A stretch of 52,601 nucleotides of DNA from Candidatus Bipolaricaulota bacterium (GCA_014361015.1 JACIWJ010000004.1:1-52601); one strand, 5' to 3'; positions 1 to 7,902 are shown, numbered from the stretch's first letter. Numbers and translations: made by a program. The notes: a model not told the origin generated them from the sequence alone.

Positions 1-5
1 TGCAG

Positions 6-494
6 ATGATCATGAAGCGCAGGTCGGTCCGCCAGTTCACCGGAGAGCCGGTCCCTAAGGAGAAGATCATCACTGCGCTCCAGGCGGCGATGGCGGCGCC
101 GTCGGGGATGAACCGCCAGCCGTGGCGGTTCGTGGTGGTGACGAACAAGGAGAAGATCGCGGCCCTGTGCCGAGCCCACGGGCACGCGTCATTCGGCGTG
201 AATGCCGGGGCGGTGATCCTCCCCTTCGGGAGGAAGGAGGGGGAGAAGTGGTTCGATCAGGACATGGCGGCCGCGACGGAGAACCTCCTCATCGCGCTCG
301 CCAACCTCGGCCTCGGGGCCACCTGGTGCGGGATGGATGACGCCCGGCAGGGAGCGATCCGCTCCCTGGTCGGGTTGTCCGAGGACCAGTTCGTGTTCGC
401 CCTGATCCCGGTGGGGATCCCCGCCGAGGAGAAGGCTCCCCGCACACAGTACGACGAGAACCGCGTCCACTGGGAGGCCTATCGACCGGAGTAG
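6..494 (+). CDS. Nitroreductase family protein, 5' end outside window
   Basis: FMN-dependent nitroreductase-fold oxidoreductase. The opening KRRSVRQF is the usual N-terminal FMN phosphate-binding motif, followed by AAPSGMNRQPWRF (about residues 30-42), another family hallmark. Homologues normally carry several residues before the RRSVR motif, and the reading frame is open to the window edge, so the true start probably lies upstream and the first ATG at 6 (or 12) is internal. At about 162 residues it is close to family length. Substrate cannot be inferred. It converges with the small minus-strand gene ending at 531. Confidence 0.85.
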   Translation: MIMKRRSVRQFTGEPVPKEKIITALQAAMAAPSGMNRQPWRFVVVTNKEKIAALCRAHGHASFGVNAGAVILPFGRKEGEKWFDQDMAAATENLLIALANLGLGATWCGMDDARQGAIRSLVGLSEDQFVFALIPVGIPAEEKAPRTQYDENRVHWEAYRPE

Positions 495-530
495 GCGGCT
501 CTCGGGGAGGCAGGAGGGGCCGGCCCTCCC

Positions 531-680
531 TCACCTCAGGTGAACCCCGAGGTAGTACGGCCAGATCACGAGCGCCAAGATCGCCTGCCACCAAAGAAGC
601 TTCGTGAACGCGAGGGTGAACAGCCACCCCGCGAACCAGAACATCCCCGCGAACTCCCCACGCACCCTCTTCTCAGCCAT
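531..680 (-). CDS. 49-residue small membrane protein
   Basis: Short gene found by reading the minus strand. ATG at 680 is preceded by a strong ribosome binding site (AGGAGGG, 3 nt gap), and a TACAAT -10 box lies further upstream (703-708). The product is MAEKRVRGEFAGMFWFAGWL followed by a Trp- and Leu-rich stretch ending in GVHLR. This looks like one or two hydrophobic helices after a charged N-terminus. It sits 118 nt downstream of the Mrp operon but seems to have its own promoter. I recognise no family. Function is unknown; an accessory role near the antiporter is only a guess from position. Confidence 0.65.
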   Translation of the reverse strand: MAEKRVRGEFAGMFWFAGWLFTLAFTKLLWWQAILALVIWPYYLGVHLR

Positions 681-702
681 CGTCCCTCCTCGGATCGGGC
701 GC

Positions 703-708
703 ATTGTA
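703..708 (-). promoter_or_regulatory. -10 box for the 49-residue membrane protein
   Basis: Minus-strand TACAAT, with 22 nt before the AGGAGGG ribosome binding site and start codon region of the gene at 680. No convincing -35 box is visible. Confidence 0.45.
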
Positions 709-797
709 CTGGGAATTCCCCGCAGCGCCTGGGTTGTCCCCCCGCCAGCGGGCGCCGTGCTGCTCCAGGGGGCTCGGGACTCCTCGCGGGGGAGGCA

Positions 798-2255
798 TCA
801 GCCTACCAGCAAGGCCACGGCGAGGAGGCCCGCGGCGGCGAGCACGGCCACGGAGATGTGGTCCAGTTGGACCTTGGGAAGCGGCACCCGGACCCGCCGG
901 ACGACGAGGTACAGCCCGTATCCAACGGCGACAGCGGCGGCCGCCTTTCCCCACGTGACGAGGTCGAGGAGGCCCGGCAGGCTGGCCAGCCCCCACGCCG
1001 AGAAGGCGAGGACCCCTACACCGAGGATGGCCACCCCACCCCAAGGTCCTTTCCCTGGGCCGGGGCGCAAGAGGGGGAGGAGCTTGCTGAACGAGGCTGC
1101 CGTGCCCACCCCGAGCAGGGTCAAGGCCCACCCATACCCCGCGGGAACGAGGCCCCCGAGGAACTCCTTGGACACGAACCCCGCCAAGGGAGGAAGACCG
1201 ATGATGGACCCCACCCCCAGGGCCAGACCCCACACCGCCGGACGGGGGAGCCGCCCGGCGAGGTCCGGGATCCCTCGCCCCCCCACCGCCTCGATCCCTG
1301 TCCCGCTTGACTGGAACAGGAGGCCCTTGAACAGGCAGTGGGCGATGGTGTAGTAGACAGCGCCGGCAAACGCGTCCCCCCCGAGCCCGAACCCGACCAG
1401 CATGTACCCGTACTGGGAGAGGATGTGGTAGGCAAGGAAGCGCATCAAGTCCCGCTCCCACAGGGCGTAGACCAACCCCCCGAACCCGGTGATGACCCCG
1501 AGGACGGCCACCGCCGGGCCCACGGGGAACGCCTCGGCCAGTCGAGCCAGGGCGACGATCCCCACCTTCCCCGCCAGCCCCGCGAGGAGGGTCGCCACCC
1601 CCACCGGGGCCAGGCGGTAGGCCTCAGGGAGCCAGAACCCGATCAGGAACACCCCAGCCTTCACCGCCGCCCCCACCACGAGGAGGCTCGCCCCCACCGC
1701 CAGCGCCGGCGACGTGAGACCCGACACGAGCTCGGCGATCCGAACGAGGGACAGCGTCCCCAGCTCCCCGTACACGAGTCCCACCCCGAGGAGGTACACG
1801 AGCATCCCCAGCGCGGACAGGAGGAGGTAGCGTAGCCCTGCCCACACCGCCCGGGAGCGGAGATCGTAGGCGATGAGGACCGTCCCGAGCAGGGAACCGA
1901 GGTCGAGAAGGACGAACAGGTTGAACAGGTCCCGGGACAGAACGGCAGCCAGACACGTCCCCACGAGAAGCGTGACCAGCCCGTGGAACGTGGTGGGACG
2001 GTGCCGTTCGTGCCACCACACCGCAGCGTGGACGAGCGGGGCCAGCGCCCAGAATGCGAGGGCCAGGGTGTCCCCGGCCACCGTGACCCCCCACGGCTCG
2101 CCCCCCACCGACGCCGGGGCGAACCCCGGGGCCCACAGGGCAAGGGAGATCCACGCGCCGAGGATGGCAAGGAGGGAAGCCGTTCTTCCCCCACCGAGGA
2201 TGCCCACGATCCCCAGGGCGAGGTAGCCCAGCACCCCGGCCAGCGCCGCCGTCAC
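798..2255 (-). CDS. Mrp antiporter subunit D-like, second paralogue
   Basis: Membrane protein of about 485 residues from the NuoL/M/N-MrpA/D proton-translocating family, with roughly 14 hydrophobic segments. The discontinuous-helix lysine region is present (LLAGLAGKVGIVALARL, about 230-246), and a HILSQYGYMLVGFGLG segment matches the family. It is the more divergent of two adjacent paralogues: the usual AH..AP..VSALLSG stretch reads AYRLAPVGVATLLAG. At the TM5 position where family members have Glu (FFE), it has Asp (FVLLDLGSLL). Last gene of the Mrp operon, 33 nt after the other mrpD. It probably acts as a second antiporter channel. Confidence 0.88.
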   Translation of the reverse strand: MTAALAGVLGYLALGIVGILGGGRTASLLAILGAWISLALWAPGFAPASVGGEPWGVTVAGDTLALAFWALAPLVHAAVWWHERHRPTTFHGLVTLLVGTCLAAVLSRDLFNLFVLLDLGSLLGTVLIAYDLRSRAVWAGLRYLLLSALGMLVYLLGVGLVYGELGTLSLVRIAELVSGLTSPALAVGASLLVVGAAVKAGVFLIGFWLPEAYRLAPVGVATLLAGLAGKVGIVALARLAEAFPVGPAVAVLGVITGFGGLVYALWERDLMRFLAYHILSQYGYMLVGFGLGGDAFAGAVYYTIAHCLFKGLLFQSSGTGIEAVGGRGIPDLAGRLPRPAVWGLALGVGSIIGLPPLAGFVSKEFLGGLVPAGYGWALTLLGVGTAASFSKLLPLLRPGPGKGPWGGVAILGVGVLAFSAWGLASLPGLLDLVTWGKAAAAVAVGYGLYLVVRRVRVPLPKVQLDHISVAVLAAAGLLAVALLVG

Positions 2256-2288
2256 GCGATCCCCTCCCGCGGAACGGTCCGCATCGCC

Positions 2289-3743
2289 CTACAGCCAACC
2301 GAGCGCGACCAGGCCCACCACCCCGACCGAGGCCAGGAGCAAGCTCACCACGCTCCAGTCGAAGCCCCAGCGGGGCAGCCGGGGACGAACCCGGCGCAGT
2401 CCGAGGTACAGGCCGTACCCGAGGCCCACGACCATGATCGCCTCGCCCCACGCCCGCCGGGAGAGGAGACCCCCGACGAGGAGGGTCCCCCCGAGCCCGA
2501 ACGCCACCACGGCAGCGACGAGCACGGGCAGGCCGCCGACAGGGCCGGGTCCCCGCGGTCGGAACAGGGGGACGAGCTTGGCGAACGATGCCGCAGTGCC
2601 GAGGCCGAGGGCGTAGAACACCCCCCTGGCCCACGCCGGCGCACCGTGGGCAAGGAGCCCCTTGGCCGCGAACCCAGCGAGCGGAGGAAGCCCAGCGATC
2701 GCGCACGCACCCACCCCCAGTCCTATTGCCACCGAGGCGGAGAGGTGGCCGGCAAGCGGCGCGATCTCGCGGCGGCCGACCCGGTCAACCGCCTCGCCGG
2801 CAGCGAGGAAGAGGAGCCCTTTGAACAGGCCGTGGGCCACCGCGTAGAGGAGGGCTCCCGTCCCCGCGCCGAGCCCGAGGCCGATGAGCATGTACCCGAG
2901 CTGGGAGACGGTGTGGAACCCGAGGAACACCTTGAGGTCCTTCTCCCAAAGGGCGTAGGCGAGCCCCCCGAACCCGGTCAGGATCCCCAGGAGGAGGAGC
3001 ACCGTGCCCACCGGGAACGCCTCAGAGAGCCGAGCCAGTGTGACAACCCCGATCTTGACCACGATCCCCGAGAGGAGAACCGACACTTCGGTCGGAGCCT
3101 GACCGTGGGCTTGGGGAAGCCACAGGCCGAGGAGGAACACGCCGGTCTTCACCGCGGCCCCGGCGAGGAGAAGGCCAACCCCCACAGCAAGGGCCGGGTC
3201 GGACAGGTTGGGCCCTTGCCCTGCCAGCGCCGTGACGGACAGCGTCCCCAGCCTGCCGTAGACGAGTCCGAGGCCGAACAGGTACAGGGTCAACCCGACC
3301 TCGGCCAGGACAAGGTACTGCAGCCCTGCCCACACCGCCCGCACCCGCCGCCCGGAGGCGATGAGGACGAGGGCCAGCAGCGACGTGAGGTCCAGCAAAA
3401 CGTACAGGTTGAACAGGTCCCGCGAGAGGGCCGCGGCGAGGCAGGCCCCGATGAGGACGGTGGTCAGAGGCTGGAACGCGTCCCTCCGCCCGCGGGTGTG
3501 GAGGAGAATCGTGGCGTGGAGGACGAGCCCCAATCCCCACATCCCCATCGCCCATGGGTCGCCCGCCACGGCGATCCCCCACGGAAGCCCTCCCACGAGG
3601 ACCTCGGGGAACCCGGGCGCCCACAGGGCAAACGAGATCGCCCCTCCCAGCAGGGCGAGAAGGGAAAGGACCCGCGGCGCCCGGACAAACCCGAGGAGGC
3701 CACAACCGAGATAGGCCAGGATTCCGCTCAGGGCTGCGGCCAC
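2289..3743 (-). CDS. mrpD: Mrp antiporter subunit D
   Basis: Proton-translocating antiporter subunit of the NuoL/M/N family, about 484 residues. The canonical stretches are clear: AAVKTGVFLLGLWLPQAH, then APTEVSVLLSGIVVKIGVVT with the buried Lys, and FLGFHTVSQLGYMLIGLGLG. As in its neighbour, the TM5 acid is Asp (LYVLLDLTSLL) rather than the usual Glu. GTG at 3743 is chosen as start because the hydrophobic N-terminus (AAALSGILAYLGC) begins there and aligns with the paralogue; the frame stays open much further upstream but is then antisense or overlapping sequence. It overlaps the end of mrpC by 16 nt, which suggests translational coupling. Confidence 0.9.
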   Translation of the reverse strand: MAAALSGILAYLGCGLLGFVRAPRVLSLLALLGGAISFALWAPGFPEVLVGGLPWGIAVAGDPWAMGMWGLGLVLHATILLHTRGRRDAFQPLTTVLIGACLAAALSRDLFNLYVLLDLTSLLALVLIASGRRVRAVWAGLQYLVLAEVGLTLYLFGLGLVYGRLGTLSVTALAGQGPNLSDPALAVGVGLLLAGAAVKTGVFLLGLWLPQAHGQAPTEVSVLLSGIVVKIGVVTLARLSEAFPVGTVLLLLGILTGFGGLAYALWEKDLKVFLGFHTVSQLGYMLIGLGLGAGTGALLYAVAHGLFKGLLFLAAGEAVDRVGRREIAPLAGHLSASVAIGLGVGACAIAGLPPLAGFAAKGLLAHGAPAWARGVFYALGLGTAASFAKLVPLFRPRGPGPVGGLPVLVAAVVAFGLGGTLLVGGLLSRRAWGEAIMVVGLGYGLYLGLRRVRPRLPRWGFDWSVVSLLLASVGVVGLVALGWL

Positions 3744-4087
3744 CCGCGCTCCTCGTCCCGCTCCAGGCGGCGAACGTCCTGGGTGTGGCGGTGCTCGGTG
3801 AGGAAGACCACGTACACGAGCGCCAGCGCCAGCGTGGCGAAGTCGATCACGATCGCGGTGAGGACCAGGGCATGGGGGAGGGGGTCGGCGGACGGACCCG
3901 GGCCGAGGCCGACGATGGGCGGCCGCGCCCCCGGGCGGTGGGCGAGGGCGACGAGGAACAGGATCGCCCCGCCCGCGGCCACGTTCAGGCCGAGAAGCTT
4001 CCAGATCAGGTTCCGCCGCACAATGAGTGTCCAGAACCCGATTCCCACCAGCGCGATCGCCAACGCCACCGCGGCCAGGCCCTCCAT
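3728..4087 (-). CDS. mrpC: Mrp antiporter subunit C (NuoK-like)
   Basis: Small NuoK/MnhC-like subunit of 119 residues with three hydrophobic helices. Family signatures are visible: IWKLLGLNVAAGGAILFL (about 28-45) and DPLPHALVLTAIVIDFATLA (about 67-86). In Mrp complexes this subunit contributes to the proton path between the large antiporter subunits. The C-terminal tail (HRHTQDVRRLERDEER) is charged and probably cytoplasmic. It abuts mrpB at 4087/4088 and overlaps the next gene. Confidence 0.92.
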   Translation of the reverse strand: MEGLAAVALAIALVGIGFWTLIVRRNLIWKLLGLNVAAGGAILFLVALAHRPGARPPIVGLGPGPSADPLPHALVLTAIVIDFATLALALVYVVFLTEHRHTQDVRRLERDEERGWPQP

Positions 4088-4726
4088 CTACACCTCCCCC
4101 CGCGAGCTCGCGAACCGGTGGAGCACGACCCAGGCCCCGATCGCCACCTCGAGGGCGATGAGGAGGTTGGCCGCGATCAGGTGGGCGCTGCCCCGACGCC
4201 CCACGAGGAGGAGAGCTCCGGTCAGGGCGAGGATGGCCACGATCGCCCCGTACTCGGCCCACTCCAGGGTCGGCTCGTGGATCTCCGCGCTCAGGCGCTC
4301 CACGCCCTTGGCCAGGGCGAGGAGGAGGAGGGCCGTCCCGAGGAGCGCCCCCGCCGGGAACCCTCCCCCCGGACCGAGGTGCCCGCTCACCGCCACGTAG
4401 AGGGCGAACACGACGATCGGCCCCAACAGGAGGTCGGCCGAGCGCCGGAGGAGAGGGGTCTCGGCAACCGGAGGGAGGGGGCGTTCCCAGCGCAACAGCC
4501 GCAATCCCAGCTTCACCCCCACCATCGTCATCGCGTAGACGAGGATCTCAAACAGGGTGTCCCACAACCGCACTCCGAGGATGATCGCCGCAACCACGTT
4601 CTCCGCCCCCCACGCCGCGGCGATGTCCTCCCCGGAGGGGACCGCGGGCCGCGGGAACACCCCGCTGACCCCCAGCGCGAGAAGGGCCACCAGCCCCAAC
4701 AGGGCCACCGCAGCGAGGGCCTTCAT
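4088..4726 (-). CDS. mrpB: Mrp antiporter subunit B with MbhE-like N-terminal domain
   Basis: About 212 residues with two recognisable parts. The N-terminal part (to about residue 90) has a signal-like helix, then GAENVVAAIILGVRLWDTLF, which resembles MbhE or the tail of MrpA. The C-terminal part is a MnhB domain with the hallmark SGHLGPGGGFPAGALLG (about 122-138). In Mrp and membrane-bound hydrogenase complexes these two parts sit side by side in the membrane arm. Start ATG at 4726 overlaps the stop of the preceding gene in an ATGA arrangement. Confidence 0.88.
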   Translation of the reverse strand: MKALAAVALLGLVALLALGVSGVFPRPAVPSGEDIAAAWGAENVVAAIILGVRLWDTLFEILVYAMTMVGVKLGLRLLRWERPLPPVAETPLLRRSADLLLGPIVVFALYVAVSGHLGPGGGFPAGALLGTALLLLALAKGVERLSAEIHEPTLEWAEYGAIVAILALTGALLLVGRRGSAHLIAANLLIALEVAIGAWVVLHRFASSRGEV

Positions 4727-5535
4727 CCCACGTACCTCTCCACCAACTGGGCGAGCTCGCCCGTCTCCTCCAGTTCAGTCAGGAACGCGTCCAGCGCCCG
4801 GAGGACGTCCGCCTCGGTCGGAGCCACCGCCAGCCGGAACGCGGCCTCCTCGACGTCGGTCGTCTCCCGGGGCCGGATCTCACCGGAGAGGACCCACTGT
4901 CGAACGTGGAGGAGGTCAACCACTGCCCCCTCCACCTCCCCGCGGCGCAGGGCGTGCGCGAGGGCGGCGTGGTCCTCGTAGAGGGTGCCCCCTGGAGGGA
5001 GGAAGTCCTGCCCCCGATCCCCAGCCACCGCCCCCACGGGACCGGGACCCCAGCGCCCGGTGACGATCCGCGTCGGGAGGATGGGACGGGAGAGGAGGAG
5101 GGCCTCCCCCTCCCGGGGGAACACTGCCCCCGCCCCGATGTCCACCTCCCCGGCCTGGAGGAGGGCAGGGACCTCGGCCCGGGACGCCCACACCACCTCC
5201 ACATCCCGGTGCAGTTGTCTCCCGAACCGGGACAGGATCTCCCACTCCAACCCCGCGACCCGCTCGTTCTCCTGATAGATGAGGCACGGCGTCTCCACCG
5301 CGGCCACGGTCAGCTTCCCCGTGCGACGGACCGCGAGGAGGTAGATGAACGTCACGAGGCCGAACCCCACCGCGGCCTGGGTGAGGGCGACATCGGGGGC
5401 GGCGAGGAACAGGTACAGCCCAGCGAGGGCCAACGAGTGGACGCCCACGCCGATCACCCCCCACAAGAGCCGGCGCCGGGTGAGGGCGAACACCGCGAGG
5501 GCGAGCGTCAGGGCCGAGAAGAGGATCGTGCCCAT
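4723..5535 (-). CDS. MbhD-like antiporter subunit fused to a solute-binding (SBP family 3) domain
   Basis: A 270-residue fusion. Residues 1 to about 70 form three hydrophobic helices with AAPDVALTQAAVGFGLVTF, the signature of the MbhD/DUF4040 segment otherwise found in the MrpA C-terminal region. From about residue 75 the protein is soluble and follows the pattern of amino-acid-type periplasmic binding proteins: LTVAAVETPCLIYQENERVA, GLEWEILSRFGRQL, VPALLQAGEVDIGAGAVF, and a C-terminal helix ending ELAQLVERYVG. The binding domain is probably on the outer face, tethered to the antiporter. ATG at 5535 is 5 nt after the mrpG stop codon. The ligand is unknown. Confidence 0.85.
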   Translation of the reverse strand: MGTILFSALTLALAVFALTRRRLLWGVIGVGVHSLALAGLYLFLAAPDVALTQAAVGFGLVTFIYLLAVRRTGKLTVAAVETPCLIYQENERVAGLEWEILSRFGRQLHRDVEVVWASRAEVPALLQAGEVDIGAGAVFPREGEALLLSRPILPTRIVTGRWGPGPVGAVAGDRGQDFLPPGGTLYEDHAALAHALRRGEVEGAVVDLLHVRQWVLSGEIRPRETTDVEEAAFRLAVAPTEADVLRALDAFLTELEETGELAQLVERYVG

Positions 5536-5540
5536 GTCCT

Positions 5541-5825
5541 CTACCGCCCCCGCGGGCGCTCCCCGCGCACGAACGCGCCCTTGGCGATGGCGTGGGTAGA
5601 GAGAGGCCCCGTGAACAGGAAGAACGCGATCAGCAACACGAGGATCCATCCTGTGGCCTCCCACCCGCAGCGGAGGATCAGCCCCACCAGGAACAGGGTC
5701 GCCCCGCCGATGTCCCCCACCCCGGCTCCCTGGAGCCGCTCGTAGGGACCCGCGAACCGGAACAGGCCGAGCCCTCCCAGGAAGAGGAGGGCGAGCCCGC
5801 TTGCCAAGAAGGCGAGCCCGATCAC
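5541..5825 (-). CDS. mrpG: Mrp antiporter subunit G
   Basis: Membrane protein of 94 residues matching MnhG/MrpG. After a first hydrophobic helix comes GLFRFAGPYERLQGAGVGDI, corresponding to the family pattern of R.P..YERLHA....T.G. Two further hydrophobic segments follow, then a basic tail (RGERPRGR). GTG at 5825 is chosen because it overlaps the mrpF stop in a GTGA arrangement and places the start right before the first helix. MrpG is an accessory subunit of the assembled antiporter. Confidence 0.88.
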   Translation of the reverse strand: MIGLAFLASGLALLFLGGLGLFRFAGPYERLQGAGVGDIGGATLFLVGLILRCGWEATGWILVLLIAFFLFTGPLSTHAIAKGAFVRGERPRGR

Positions 5826-6073
5826 CGCAGCCCCCGCTCCGCGAACCGGGCGACGAGGACCGTGCCCAGGAACCCGAGCACAGCGTAGGAGAGGGCCACA
5901 TCGAGGAGGATCCCGTGCCCAGCGAACGCCGCCTCCGCCGCCAGGGCGAGGGCGATCCGCACGTTGAGGGAGGCTGCACCGGTGAGTCGGTCCCACAGCG
6001 TGGGCCCCACCCACAGCCTCCCCAGCGGGGGGAGGGCAGTGGCGAACAGCGCAGCGAGGACAGCGGCCCTCAT
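5822..6073 (-). CDS. mrpF: Mrp antiporter subunit F
   Basis: Membrane protein of 83 residues with three hydrophobic segments, in the MnhF/MrpF position and size class. The central stretch GPTLWDRLTGAASLNVRIAL matches the family pattern (GPT..DR..A.......). The C-terminus FLGTVLVARFAERGLR is typical. ATG at 6073 overlaps the mrpE stop codon (ATGA), and its own stop overlaps the mrpG start, so the three genes are tightly coupled. Confidence 0.88.
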   Translation of the reverse strand: MRAAVLAALFATALPPLGRLWVGPTLWDRLTGAASLNVRIALALAAEAAFAGHGILLDVALSYAVLGFLGTVLVARFAERGLR

Positions 6074-6549
6074 CCCCACAACCCCACGAGGAGGCGTTCC
6101 ACCCGCTCGATCGCGGGGAGCCTCGGTTGGGACGGCTGATCGAGGCAGTGCACGTAGGCGATGTCCCCCTCGACGAGGAGGGCGATCGTCCCCGGGGTGA
6201 CCGTGATCGCCCACAGGAGAAGGAGCTGTCCCATCTCCGACCGGACGCGGATCGGAATGGCGATGACCCCGGGCTGGATGCGACCGATGAGGATCGCCCA
6301 CCCCGTACGGGCCACGGCCTTCACCACGAGCGCCGTCACCGCGAGGCCGAACGCGGCCCACAGGTCCAGCCTCCACCACGCGCTGACGGGGAACTCCAGG
6401 CGCAACCGCCCCCCCACCGCTCCGAGGAGGATCCCCAACGGGAAGACCCCGCCCACGGCGAGGACGGGCCACGACGCCCCCCGCCAGAGGAGAACCCACA
6501 TCCCCCACAGCAGGCCCCCGATCGCGATCCCGTTGATCCAGTGCCTCAT
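6070..6549 (-). CDS. mrpE: Mrp antiporter subunit E
   Basis: First gene of the operon; 159 residues. The MnhE/MrpE pattern is clear: a two-helix N-terminus, then the stretch WAILIGRIQPGVIAIPIRVR (about 98-117), TVTPGTIALLVEGDIAYVHCLD and a short C-terminal domain. ATG at 6549 lies 8 nt after a TATACT -10 box, with no ribosome binding site, so the mRNA is probably leaderless. In frame, the reading window stays open upstream to 6627, but that would run through the promoter. The operon order E-F-G-D'-B-C-D-D lacks a full-length MrpA. Confidence 0.9.
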   Translation of the reverse strand: MRHWINGIAIGGLLWGMWVLLWRGASWPVLAVGGVFPLGILLGAVGGRLRLEFPVSAWWRLDLWAAFGLAVTALVVKAVARTGWAILIGRIQPGVIAIPIRVRSEMGQLLLLWAITVTPGTIALLVEGDIAYVHCLDQPSQPRLPAIERVERLLVGLWG

Positions 6550-6557
6550 GGCAGATG

Positions 6558-6563
6558 AGTATA
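6558..6563 (-). promoter_or_regulatory. -10 box of the Mrp operon (leaderless)
   Basis: Minus-strand TATACT ending 8 nt before the mrpE ATG. A start site 6-8 nt downstream of the box would fall on or next to the start codon. The -35 region is not recognisable. Confidence 0.55.
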
Positions 6564-6622
6564 GCGGACGCCCGCCGTCCACCGGCACGGGGTGGGCCAG
6601 CGCGCCCCCCCGATGGCGCCGG

Positions 6623-6628
6623 TACAAT
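6623..6628 (+). promoter_or_regulatory. -10 box of the NfeD-like gene (leaderless)
   Basis: TACAAT with 8 nt to the ATG at 6637 and no ribosome binding site between. It is divergent from the Mrp operon promoter, the two -10 boxes lying about 60 bp apart. Confidence 0.55.
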
Positions 6629-6636
6629 CAACGGCG

Positions 6637-7899
6637 ATGATCCGTGCGCTCCTCGCCGCCTTGGCCTTCCTCTCCCCCCTCGCCTCGGGGGCGGAGGTGG
6701 TGCGCCTGTCCCTCGACGGGACGGTGAACCCGGCCACGAGTTCCTACGTCGTGCGCGGGCTCCGCGAGGCGGACCGGTCGGGAGCCTCCCTCGTCGTCCT
6801 CGTCCTCGACACCCCGGGGGGCCTCGACACGGCGATGAAGGAGATCATGGAGGCGATCCTGTCCTCCCCGGTCCCGGTCGTGGTGTGGGTGGGCCCCGCC
6901 GGGGCACGGGCTGCGTCCGCAGGCACGTTCATCCTCCTCGCCGCGGACGTAGCGGCGATGGCCCCAGGGACGAGCACTGGCGCCGCCCACCCGGTGGCGA
7001 TCTCCGGGGAGACGGTGAACGAAGACGATCCCATCGTTCAGAAGGCGGTGAACGACGCCGTGTCCCGGATCCGCGCCGTGGCCGAGCTGCGGGGCCGCAA
7101 CGCGGACTGGGCCGAGCGCGCCGTGCGGGAATCAGCCACCGTGACCGCCACCGAAGCCCTCGATCAGGGCGTGATCGAACTCCTCGCCGATTCCTTCTCC
7201 TCCCTCCTCGCCGCGCTCGATGGCTACGCCCTCCCCGACGGGAGCGTCCTGCGCACGACCGGCCTCCCGGTGCGGGTGATCGGGATGAACCTCAAGGAGC
7301 AACTCTTCTCCTATCTTGCGGATCCGAACCTCGTCTACGTCCTATTTCTCCTTGGGCTGTACGGGCTCATCTACGAGTTCTTCACCCCGGGGGTCGGGAT
7401 CGGCCTCGTCGGAGGCGGGATCTCGCTCCTCCTCGCCCTGTTGGGGTTGCAGATCCTCCCCATTAGCCTCGTCGGGATCGGGCTCATCCTGTTCGGGGTC
7501 GTCCTCATGGTGCTCGACGTGTTCACCCCCACGGACGGGATCCTCACCACGGGGGGAGTGGTGAGCCTGCTGATCGGCTCGTTCTCCCTATTCGAGCTCG
7601 AGGGATCGGTGCTGAGCCTGTCCTGGATCACGATCGCCGCCACGGTGGGGACGCTGACCCTCGCGCTCCTGTTCATCGCCTCGAAGGGGCTCCTCGCCCA
7701 GCGGCGCCGGCCGCGGCCGCTGACGACGATGGTCGGCCTCTCCGGCGTGGCCAAGGACGACCTCGCCCCGGAGGGGTGGGTCCTGGTCAAAGGGGAATAC
7801 TGGCGCGCCCACGCCGAGGGCGAGCCGATCCACAAAGGCGACCGGGTGCGGGTCGTGAGCCAGGAGGGGACCCGCCTCACCGTGCGCCGGGAGAGCTAG
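6637..7899 (+). CDS. NfeD-family membrane-bound ClpP-class serine protease
   Basis: About 420 residues. A signal peptide (residues 1-19, ending ASGA) leads into a ClpP/crotonase-like protease domain with VLDTPGGLDTAMKEIMEAI and ARAASAGTFILLAADVAAMA, whose Ser is the likely nucleophile. Next come several hydrophobic helices (about 230-360) with the family stretch YGLIYEFFTPGVGIGLVGG. A C-terminal NfeD OB-fold follows (GLSGVAKDDLAPEGWVLVKG). Such proteins are thought to work with stomatin/SPFH partners in membrane protein quality control; no stomatin gene is next to it. ATG at 6637 starts the signal peptide directly after the -10 box. Confidence 0.92.
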   Translation: MIRALLAALAFLSPLASGAEVVRLSLDGTVNPATSSYVVRGLREADRSGASLVVLVLDTPGGLDTAMKEIMEAILSSPVPVVVWVGPAGARAASAGTFILLAADVAAMAPGTSTGAAHPVAISGETVNEDDPIVQKAVNDAVSRIRAVAELRGRNADWAERAVRESATVTATEALDQGVIELLADSFSSLLAALDGYALPDGSVLRTTGLPVRVIGMNLKEQLFSYLADPNLVYVLFLLGLYGLIYEFFTPGVGIGLVGGGISLLLALLGLQILPISLVGIGLILFGVVLMVLDVFTPTDGILTTGGVVSLLIGSFSLFELEGSVLSLSWITIAATVGTLTLALLFIASKGLLAQRRRPRPLTTMVGLSGVAKDDLAPEGWVLVKGEYWRAHAEGEPIHKGDRVRVVSQEGTRLTVRRES

Positions 7900-7902
7900 A
7901 GA

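Noticed and set aside
2289-4262. A 657-residue version of the first MrpD
   Set aside because: The extra N-terminal part is frame-shadow of mrpC and mrpB; the hydrophobic protein begins at GTG 3743.
1983-4400. 805-codon plus-strand open frame opposite the antiporter genes
   Set aside because: GC-rich codon bias on the minus strand keeps the opposite frame open. The sequence is low-complexity Pro/Arg/Gly without any domain, and the minus-strand genes are clearly conserved.
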